Shown here: positions 1 through 6,996 of the stretch, one piece after another
Layout: the number at the start of each line of letters is the position of its first letter
Numbering within the stretch: position 1 is the stretch's first letter
IMG/VR virus record: IMGVR_UViG_3300046010_010348
Coordinates: 1-21,061 of that record
Source: a virus
Length of the DNA stretch: 21,061 nt
Reading direction: 5' to 3' (one strand)
Program-made: the position numbers and the translations under genes
The notes under the pieces: generated by a model
What the model saw: the letters and a program-made list of their open reading frames with translations, nothing else
Database searches by the model: none
Told to the model about the DNA's origin: nothing

Positions 1-2194
1 AGAATGAATTTGCAGTTGTAATTGTTACTGTTGTATTTGCAAATGCAGATGATTCATTTATACCGGTGAAAGTTGCATCATTTGCAAATACATCTCCGCT
101 ACTACTAAGTAAAAAATTACTAGATGAAATTTCAATTAATCCATTACTACCGCTAATATATGATGTTGCAATATCACCAAAAAAGAAATTATTTGTTGCA
201 ACATAAATTTCATCATCTGTAGTTGAATATCTAAAATAACTAGCAGTATTGAGATATAGTTCTAATCCTACTCCGGAATATGGTTGATTGTATTTTGACA
301 ACGAACCGGTTAGTGCAGAACCACTCCAAAGTAAGAACCCTGGAAATCCTGCATCAAAACCTTCATATCCTAATGATCTAACAAATCCAGAATTTTTATA
401 TCCAGAAATTGCAACTCCTGATTCTAGGGAATCTGCGACATAAAGTGAACCAGTAAGCATTGAATAATCGCCATCGATGTATCTATTGCCGCCTTGCCAC
501 ACGTTATCATAAAGATATGAAGTTTGTTTGCTAACAACACCATCAACATTATAATATTCTACTTTGAATGAAATTTGATTGTTTGCTTTATGTGGCGTTT
601 CAATTATTGATCTAATTCTAGTATAATTCGGAGAATATCCAGCATCGTTATCTGTAGTTGTGCGTACATCTGCAATCTGCCATTGACCTGATTCTACTAC
701 AAATAGCAGTGCACCAGTACCATCATAATTGCTTTCAAAATTAAATACCACATCATCAAATCGTTGTGAATCTGAAGTTACTTCTAATTCACCAATGCGT
801 TTACCTAATGTTTTTGGAAGTTCTTGATTAAAATAATCTGTTGGGTCGAATGCTACAGCACTACCAGAAACATATACTGATAAGCGAGGGTTAAGTCCTG
901 TTGCATCGCGTGTACCTAATGCATCTATAGAAACTTTGTATGATGATGTTGCAATAAATATGCCATTATATGCAGATTTATTTTGTACTACTAACACTGC
1001 ATTTTGAGCAGAAATATTAGTAGCACTTGTAATATTCATGGCATCGTTCAATGATGCTGTCGACCAAGTAAGTGTTGGAGCTGTACCGGTAGTTTTACCC
1101 GTGTACGTAAATCCTTCCCAATATGTATTGATAATGCTTTGAGATGTAAATGTGCCTATACTTTGGTCAGGAAATAAAGATGCTGTGCTAGTTACAAATA
1201 TTTCTGTTTCTTCTAATTCAACATCATTAACTAATTCCCACGTACCAACCGTACCTTTATTGTTTGTATAAACTTTTATGCGAGATACATCTCCAGTTGC
1301 CGGTTCTAATCCTTTGATTTGCACTAGAGCAAATGATTGTGAATTTTCTGTTGCAACATATGTAGGTGTTTGTTCATATGTCAATGAAAATGCTGATGCG
1401 GCAAATTCCGTGTATATGTGAGGAAAAATACTTTGGCTACTATAAACCGTATATTCTTCATCTAATAGAATCGTAGTGTCAGATAATACTTTTTTTATTG
1501 TACTAGAGTAAGGAGCGGAGACCACCGGGTAATTAGGAGTAGGAGAAGGATTTTGTGGAGTAGCAACTGTAATTGTTCCTGTCTTCATATCTCCAGTAAA
1601 TTTACCCCCTACGAGCTCTATTGCAGGTGCACCGTTAAGTGTAAATAATCTTACTGTTCCTGTTGTATATGTTGGAAATTGTTGACTGCCGGAATAAATT
1701 CGGTCTAATTGTACTCCAACTTGTTCTGATACTGTTACTTGTGGTAATTTAGAAAATATGATTTCAGATACGTTTGATACATTTGGATTGACAGGTACTG
1801 TACGACGCCATTTGATATTTGGACGACCTTGCCATTCTTGTGGTACGGCTTGACCTTGTATATTTTGTGCTTCTGCTAAAAGTGTTATGCTGCAATCACC
1901 TGGTGATGTTTCTGTATAAATATAAATTGCAATGACACGTGATTTGTCTTCATCAATGTAATCTACAACTTCAGAATAAATTGGATCGCCATTATAATCC
2001 AATACTTCAATTCCTAATACTCCGCCAACACGTAAATTAGTAGGATGACCTCGAAGTTTAAATAGATTTTTACCGGCTGTTAAACGTGTAGGAAATTCAG
2101 TTATTTGAAAATAGTCCGGAGATGTTAATGATGTATCTTGAAAATAAACCGGAACGAATTCTAAACCTTTATATACTGCTTCTTTGCGTTTCAT
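1..2194 (-). CDS. Tail-fibre-like virion protein, partial (3' end outside window)
   Basis: An open frame runs without a stop from an ATG at 2194 to the left edge, giving about 731 codons with the C-terminus missing. I translated and checked the frame across the region. The N-terminal third is beta-rich. Around residues 415-520 there is a compact beta-rich stretch that looks like a carbohydrate-binding jelly roll, with a motif containing VESGQWQIAD. The distal part is Ser/Gly-rich and contains LIEISSSNFLLSSSGDVFA, the repetitive style typical of phage fibre shafts. No signal peptide or membrane segment is seen. It follows the fused nuclease/ATPase gene by 26 bases, and its start lies 3 bases after a 9-bp inverted repeat. 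A role in host recognition or fibre assembly is inferred from composition and from the neighbouring virion genes, not from a recognised family. A minor baseplate or whisker protein is the alternative. Confidence 0.7.
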   Translation of the reverse strand, partial: MKRKEAVYKGLEFVPVYFQDTSLTSPDYFQITEFPTRLTAGKNLFKLRGHPTNLRVGGVLGIEVLDYNGDPIYSEVVDYIDEDKSRVIAIYIYTETSPGDCSITLLAEAQNIQGQAVPQEWQGRPNIKWRRTVPVNPNVSNVSEIIFSKLPQVTVSEQVGVQLDRIYSGSQQFPTYTTGTVRLFTLNGAPAIELVGGKFTGDMKTGTITVATPQNPSPTPNYPVVSAPYSSTIKKVLSDTTILLDEEYTVYSSQSIFPHIYTEFAASAFSLTYEQTPTYVATENSQSFALVQIKGLEPATGDVSRIKVYTNNKGTVGTWELVNDVELEETEIFVTSTASLFPDQSIGTFTSQSIINTYWEGFTYTGKTTGTAPTLTWSTASLNDAMNITSATNISAQNAVLVVQNKSAYNGIFIATSSYKVSIDALGTRDATGLNPRLSVYVSGSAVAFDPTDYFNQELPKTLGKRIGELEVTSDSQRFDDVVFNFESNYDGTGALLFVVESGQWQIADVRTTTDNDAGYSPNYTRIRSIIETPHKANNQISFKVEYYNVDGVVSKQTSYLYDNVWQGGNRYIDGDYSMLTGSLYVADSLESGVAISGYKNSGFVRSLGYEGFDAGFPGFLLWSGSALTGSLSKYNQPYSGVGLELYLNTASYFRYSTTDDEIYVATNNFFFGDIATSYISGSNGLIEISSSNFLLSSSGDVFANDATFTGINESSAFANTTVTITTANSF

Positions 2195-2197
2195 TGA

Positions 2198-2226
2198 GTT
2201 TGATATCTTTATTATAAATATCAAAC
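2198..2226 (-). repeat. 9-bp perfect inverted repeat at gene junction
   Basis: The arms are 2198-2206 (GTTTGATAT) and 2218-2226 (ATATCAAAC), separated by 11 bases. The repeat spans the stop codon of the nuclease/ATPase gene, at 2221-2223, and ends 3 bases before the next ATG. No T-run follows on the sense strand, so it is not a standard intrinsic terminator. An RNA hairpin here could affect translation of the downstream gene or 3'-end stability. Confidence 0.5.
2213..2220 (-). promoter_or_regulatory. TATTTATA motif upstream of tail-fibre-like gene
   Basis: The sense strand reads TATTTATA 19 bases before the ATG at 2194. The same octamer or a near-match occurs in five other intergenic gaps of this window. 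A promoter role is inferred from recurrence, orientation and spacing only. Confidence 0.3.
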
Positions 2227-5200
2227 ATGATTAATCTTGCTAAATCCTTGTGTCTTGTTTACTTCAATTAAATTGTCGACCATATCTCGCATTGAATCAA
2301 CGTGTGAAATGATAATTGAAAAATCAAATTTAGTTCGGAAATATTCAAATAAATTTACTACAGAAGAAATGTGTTCTGAATCTAAACTTCCCCAACCTTC
2401 ATCGATTGCAATGAAATTAGGACGAGGTAGTGCCGAAACATTGATAAGTGCTATGCGAATTGCTAAAGATGAAATAAAACGTTCCATTCCGCTTGTTAAT
2501 TCTAATGGCCAAAAATTGTCTTCATCATATATGATATAACCATTAATGTTTTTACCATCCGTGTTCATTACCATGTTGAATTCAACAATTTGATTAAGTA
2601 CATTGTTTATTTCAGCTTCTATTTTAGGAAGAGCTTTTGTAATTAATTCATATGGAATGCCATCTCGTTTAACTGATTCTAAATAATAACCATATGCTTT
2701 GTATTCAGTTTCAAGTTGTTGATAACGTTCCAATTGTTGCATTGCCGTAGATTTTTGTGTTTTTGCTACTTCAATTGCCCCATAATTATTTTTAATTTGA
2801 TTTTGAATTGTTTTGATTTGTTCTGATATATTTGCAATTTGTTTTTTGCAAGATTCAATTTCAATGTCAATAGTTCGATTGTGTTTAATTGCCGTTTCAT
2901 TTTGGCGAAATGATTCTTGTCGTTCAACTGCCGTTTCTAATTCAGATTCTCGGGTTTGCAAATCACTTTCTAAGATTTGAAGTTGCAATTCATTGCGTTC
3001 TTTTGTAATTGACTTGGTTGCAATAGTATTGCGTAACGAGTTAAGTTGTTCTGTTTGTTCAAATACTGGGTTTAATATTTTCAATTCATTGTTTAACGTT
3101 GCAATTCTTTCTTTTAAAGAATCTAATACATTTCTATCTTGGTCAATTGTATTTTGAGCTTCGATTGCATTTCGTACGAAAACGTTAGATGTACAGTATT
3201 GACATTGCGGATCATATTCATGGTCGGCAAGGTGATTAATTTTTTCTTGTTTTGCATTTACTATCTCCTGTTGTTGGCGTAATTTTTGTAAAAGTGTATT
3301 GACTGAATGTTCTTTTGCAGAGTATTGTTTTGTTTGTTCTGTTATAGTTGGTATATCAAATTGAGCCAACGTTGATTTATGTTCACTGATAGTTGCAATC
3401 AAAGATTCTAAATCAAATTCCGCAGTTTCAATGTCTGTTTGAATTGATTCAATATGTTCAATCAATGTTGCTTCTTGTTTTTTTAATTCTTCAATATCTG
3501 GGCCATTATAAGATGTTGGTAGTTTCGTTTCAATAAATGTAACAATTTGTTCTTGAAGTGAGTTACGACGATCTTGCAATACATCTTCTTCAGTTTCCAA
3601 TGCCGTAATTGTTTCTTGGTTGTCGGTAATAATGTTATCAGAATTAATAATAATTTCAGCAAAATCCGTTTTCTTATAATCTTTTAAACGACCTGCAGTT
3701 TCTTTTATTTCATCAGCTGCGAGTTGATAAAGTTGTTCAAATACCGTAATATCTAAAAATTGTGAAAGCAAATCTTTGCGTTCTTTTTGAGACTTTTCAA
3801 TAAAGTTATTGTTATCTGCTTGAAGTGAAAATGCCGTTAAAATAAAATCATCATACGTTCCTAGGTAGCGACGTATACTTTTATTTGTATCACTTCGTTC
3901 TTCTCCGTTTAAATTTTCTGTTTCAGTATAAAAATCAACATCAACTTTTACGTGTGTTTCTTTCTTTTTATTTTGAGTACCTCGACGTTCAATTGTATAT
4001 ATGATTCCATTCATTTCAAATTTGAATAAACCCCGGAACCAAGTTTTTTTATTGTTTAATATTTCATTTGCTTTGCCTGTTTTACTACATTTATCAAATA
4101 TAGTATATGTTATTGCATCTAACAAAGACGACTTACCAGATGTGTTTGCTGCAAATAAACCGCATACATCAGATAAATTTTCAAAGTTTAACGTGTTGCC
4201 TTCACCATATGAAAACATGTTATCGAATTCAAATGATATCGGATGCCATGTTGTATGACGAATTGATTCAACTGCTGGAAGTTTAGAATTAATTGTACGG
4301 TTAATATGTCTAATTGCGTCTACTTCTTCTGCTGTTGCTTGAGGAAAATGTGAATCTATATAATCTGATAATAACGTATTTTGATATTCTACGTCTCTAA
4401 CATTACCAATAGCTAAACTAGATGATGCAGCCGTTGCACCATGATCAATCGTACGTTGAATTGTTATATCTTGTACATTGTACTTTTTACGAATAGTTGC
4501 AATTAGTTTTTTCATTCCAGCTGCACTAGTACCATTAAATTTAATTCTAATACGAGGCTTTTCTGGCATTCGGTGCGGATGTGATACAATTTTATCACCT
4601 TGTGTTTCTAAAGTAACATAACCGTAGTCATTTTCTATTTGTGTAAATTCAGCGCTTCGATTAGCAACATCCCATACAAGTATTCCATGATCTAATGCTT
4701 CTCCATGATTTTGTTGAATAAGCGATCCAGGATATGCAATTGTACGTGCATCATCTAAAAATTGTGCTGGCTTATGAATATCGCCTAACAATGTAATGTC
4801 ATGACCAGCAAATAATTCTGTTGTTACATGTTCATTTGATATTTGATAACCTATATCCGTTTTAGCAGTATTAACAGCACCATGGTGCATTGCAATTTTA
4901 TATGTAGCTGAAAATTGATCAGCTCGTATGTAATCTGCAGGTGTCTTATCGACTGCCATATGATTCCAAACACATCCACCTAATTCAAAAAGTCCATTAT
5001 CTTTTACAAAATGAATATTAGGATTTTGAATAACATCTAATACAGGACTTACTGCATCTACTCGGTGCATATTGTTAAGATTCATATCATGATTACCTAG
5101 AATAACAACGGTAGGTATTTTGAATCCATTAAAGAAATCAACTAGCATTTGAACTAGTTCCGGCGACATATCCAATTTGCTATGAACAATATCTCCTGTT

Positions 5201-5367
5201 ACAACTGCGACACTATTTTTAGTAGCGTGGGTTTCCATGTAGTCAAATAAATTTTTAAATACTTGTCGGTATTCAGTATGGCGTTTCAATGTACGAATAT
5301 GTACGTCTGAAATATGAAAAATTTTATCAATCAGTGTAATTGATGTATCAATATGTTTTATGTCCAT
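2221..5367 (-). CDS. Fused Mre11/SbcD-Rad50/SbcC recombination nuclease-ATPase (T4 gp47+gp46-like)
   Basis: One 1048-aa frame carries both halves of the Mre11-Rad50 complex. Residues 1-250 form a metallophosphoesterase with all expected metal motifs: D21-V-H23, G-D59, G91-N-H-D94, H161-H162 and G195-D-I-H198. Residues about 260-370 look like the Mre11 cap and linker. The ATPase begins near 372, with a P-loop at 406-413 (AANTSGKS), a Rad50-like Q-loop region near 510-545, long coiled coils at about 560-715 and 735-900, a zinc hook C722-x-x-C725, signature TSGMER at 958-963, Walker B IAIDE ending at E990, D-loop SLD at 994-996 and H-loop H1022. In T4 the two proteins are separate, gp47 and gp46, and process DNA ends for recombination-dependent replication. 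The ATG at 5367 overlaps the primase stop by 10 bases, suggesting coupled translation. The fusion is seen directly; equal stoichiometry is inferred. Confidence 0.93.
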   Translation of the reverse strand: MDIKHIDTSITLIDKIFHISDVHIRTLKRHTEYRQVFKNLFDYMETHATKNSVAVVTGDIVHSKLDMSPELVQMLVDFFNGFKIPTVVILGNHDMNLNNMHRVDAVSPVLDVIQNPNIHFVKDNGLFELGGCVWNHMAVDKTPADYIRADQFSATYKIAMHHGAVNTAKTDIGYQISNEHVTTELFAGHDITLLGDIHKPAQFLDDARTIAYPGSLIQQNHGEALDHGILVWDVANRSAEFTQIENDYGYVTLETQGDKIVSHPHRMPEKPRIRIKFNGTSAAGMKKLIATIRKKYNVQDITIQRTIDHGATAASSSLAIGNVRDVEYQNTLLSDYIDSHFPQATAEEVDAIRHINRTINSKLPAVESIRHTTWHPISFEFDNMFSYGEGNTLNFENLSDVCGLFAANTSGKSSLLDAITYTIFDKCSKTGKANEILNNKKTWFRGLFKFEMNGIIYTIERRGTQNKKKETHVKVDVDFYTETENLNGEERSDTNKSIRRYLGTYDDFILTAFSLQADNNNFIEKSQKERKDLLSQFLDITVFEQLYQLAADEIKETAGRLKDYKKTDFAEIIINSDNIITDNQETITALETEEDVLQDRRNSLQEQIVTFIETKLPTSYNGPDIEELKKQEATLIEHIESIQTDIETAEFDLESLIATISEHKSTLAQFDIPTITEQTKQYSAKEHSVNTLLQKLRQQQEIVNAKQEKINHLADHEYDPQCQYCTSNVFVRNAIEAQNTIDQDRNVLDSLKERIATLNNELKILNPVFEQTEQLNSLRNTIATKSITKERNELQLQILESDLQTRESELETAVERQESFRQNETAIKHNRTIDIEIESCKKQIANISEQIKTIQNQIKNNYGAIEVAKTQKSTAMQQLERYQQLETEYKAYGYYLESVKRDGIPYELITKALPKIEAEINNVLNQIVEFNMVMNTDGKNINGYIIYDEDNFWPLELTSGMERFISSLAIRIALINVSALPRPNFIAIDEGWGSLDSEHISSVVNLFEYFRTKFDFSIIISHVDSMRDMVDNLIEVNKTQGFSKINHV

Positions 5368-6302
5368 AATAATCCCATTCTGAGCTCCATGATTCGCTCA
5401 AAGGTTAAAATATCAGTATTTTCTATAATTTCCGTAATTCTTTGAAATCCTAGTTCAGATGCATCATCATCTTGCAATTCAACAAAATAAACATTAAGAC
5501 CTTCTCCAATAAATTTTTCAGCAATTGCTAATGCATTTTTTAAAGCATCTGCATCTAAACATATGTAAATGTTTTTAACGCGTTCTTCAATAATTTTCTT
5601 TTGCAATGCAGGTTGAATTATTTTTCCAAACAATGGAATTGCATTTCTTTTAACAGCAATTGCATCAAATGAACCTTCACATAAAATAATAGGTTCAGCC
5701 CAATTAATTAACATTTCAAATCCAATTATATCTTTTGAAATCTTTGGATTTTTATGTTTGAATTTATCTGCCTTATAAAATGCTCTACTAACAAAATAAT
5801 TTAATTGACCATCGCGATCGTAACTAGGAATAATTATCTTGCCGGAATATTCTCCATTTTCACAATAACCTATTCTGTATTTTAAAATATCAAAAACCGT
5901 TACACCTCTGTTTGTTAAATAGTGAATTGCATTGCGATAATCCGGCGTATTTTTTTTAATCCAAAGTGGAGCATATTCTGCAGGTAATTGAATTGTTTGA
6001 TTGGTTTTGATTTCTTTAGCATCAACCCGATAACGAGTTGATTCGATTATACGGTTAAGTTGTTCTAAACGTTCTTTAGGTAAATTTAATTGTTTAAACA
6101 ACGTGTGAATACTTTTACCTTTTTTATCAGTAATCCAACAGTGCCAAGTATAATTTCCGTTTTCATCCGGAGTACTACGAATTTCTAATTTAGGTTTATA
6201 ATGTGAAGTAAATGGAGAAAAGAATGTTATATTACCTCCGGATGTAGGCTTTCCTTTACCTAACACTGATTCCAATAATTGAAGTAATTTATGATTCTTC
6301 AT
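5358..6302 (-). CDS. DnaG-type DNA primase with TOPRIM domain (T4 gp61-like), degenerate zinc ribbon
   Basis: The 314-aa protein has the length and order of phage DnaG-type primases such as T4 gp61: an N-terminal zinc-ribbon region followed by a catalytic core. The TOPRIM core is clear, with E209 in ILCEGSFDA, D250 and D252 in CLDADA, and an acidic DDD at 278-280. Such primases make short RNA primers for the lagging strand with the replicative helicase. The N-terminal region (27-70) keeps the spacing and flanking residues of a CxxC...CxxC ribbon, but reads SPFT at 29-32 and CWIT at 55-58, so only C55 of the four expected ligands remains. The start follows a 187-base AT-rich gap and has no clear Shine-Dalgarno sequence. 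Its last codons overlap the start of the nuclease/ATPase gene. Enzyme class is well supported; activity without the zinc site is uncertain. Confidence 0.85.
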   Translation of the reverse strand: MKNHKLLQLLESVLGKGKPTSGGNITFFSPFTSHYKPKLEIRSTPDENGNYTWHCWITDKKGKSIHTLFKQLNLPKERLEQLNRIIESTRYRVDAKEIKTNQTIQLPAEYAPLWIKKNTPDYRNAIHYLTNRGVTVFDILKYRIGYCENGEYSGKIIIPSYDRDGQLNYFVSRAFYKADKFKHKNPKISKDIIGFEMLINWAEPIILCEGSFDAIAVKRNAIPLFGKIIQPALQKKIIEERVKNIYICLDADALKNALAIAEKFIGEGLNVYFVELQDDDASELGFQRITEIIENTDILTFERIMELRMGLLWT

Positions 6303-6489
6303 ATTAATATAATAATAAAATTCTGTAAGGAATCCAATTAATAATTAATATTAATATAAATAATATATGTTTGACACATACATTACATTACTGATCAAAC
6401 GATCGAATTAATAAATAATTCAATCTATTAATAAAATAAATTTCATTAATATTTCATGAATATATTAAAAATAATTTAAAAATCAAACC
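6303..6489. other. AT-rich intergenic spacer before the primase gene
   Basis: This is the longest gene-free stretch in the window (187 bases), with very few G or C. It holds a TATTTATA sense-strand motif (6355-6362), a small inverted repeat TATGT/ACATA with a 5-base loop (6366-6380), and GAATTA/TAATTC around a 5-base loop at about 6404-6420. No credible ORF, RNA gene or strong terminator is seen. It may hold promoter signals for the primase-nuclease pair or an AT-rich unwinding region, but nothing decides between these. Confidence 0.5.
6355..6362 (-). promoter_or_regulatory. TATTTATA motif in the primase leader
   Basis: The sense strand reads TATTTATA 53 bases before the primase ATG at 6302, farther away than the other copies. 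The surroundings are almost pure A+T, so a chance match is more likely here. Confidence 0.2.
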
Positions 6490-6972
6490 TTATTCAAAGA
6501 AACGTTTAACATTTATCGGACTTTCACCGGATTTTATGCATTCCAACAACCATTCTTCAGGTATATCTTTCTTAGCAACATGATTAATTCCTAATTTTAA
6601 TGCATATTCAGCATATGTAGTTTTGCTTGTTTTTGACAAACGTTGATTAGGATTTTGAAATACCATACGAATATCAACACCAGGATTTGACTGTAATACA
6701 TGTTTCATTTTAGTACGATCTGCTGTAGTCCATCGTCCTTTTGTTTCAACAAACATGAATTGGCCATTGCGTTTTGTAAATACGAAGTCAGGCGTATATT
6801 TTGCTTTACGCTCAGGTACTATATAATTTATGATTTCTGTTTCATATTTCAAATCATATGCAGTAGTTTTTATCCAATCTGCAACTGTATGTTCTAATCC
6901 AGATTTATATCCGTACTTAAGTGCCGTAGCTCGTTTTGAGTTGCCCGAGCTGTGAAAATGATTTTTTGCCAT
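6490..6972 (-). CDS. T7 endonuclease I-like Holliday junction resolvase
   Basis: The 160-aa protein aligns by eye with phage T7 endonuclease I (gp3) along most of its length. It has KSGLE with catalytic E27, YTPDF with D62, and FVETKGRW with E76 and K78, the four active-site residues of this PD-(D/E)XK family. The C-terminal half keeps IRMVFQNP, a Lys-rich stretch, TYAEYALKLGI and IPEEWL, matching the T7 RIVF...SYGEFCEKHGI...IPAEW order. The family cleaves four-way junctions and other branched DNA as a dimer, clearing recombination intermediates before packaging. It lies 24 bases after the 730-aa protein gene and upstream of the primase and the Mre11-Rad50 fusion, consistent with a DNA-processing module. 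No Shine-Dalgarno sequence is evident before the ATG. T4 itself uses an unrelated resolvase, endonuclease VII. Confidence 0.93.
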   Translation of the reverse strand: MAKNHFHSSGNSKRATALKYGYKSGLEHTVADWIKTTAYDLKYETEIINYIVPERKAKYTPDFVFTKRNGQFMFVETKGRWTTADRTKMKHVLQSNPGVDIRMVFQNPNQRLSKTSKTTYAEYALKLGINHVAKKDIPEEWLLECIKSGESPINVKRFFE

Positions 6973-6996
6973 AACTTGTTATTAAATTTAATATAT

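Noticed and set aside
6371-6376. Perfect TTGACA hexamer on the plus strand, possible -35 box
   Set aside because: No acceptable -10 hexamer lies 16-18 bases downstream, and no plus-strand gene follows.
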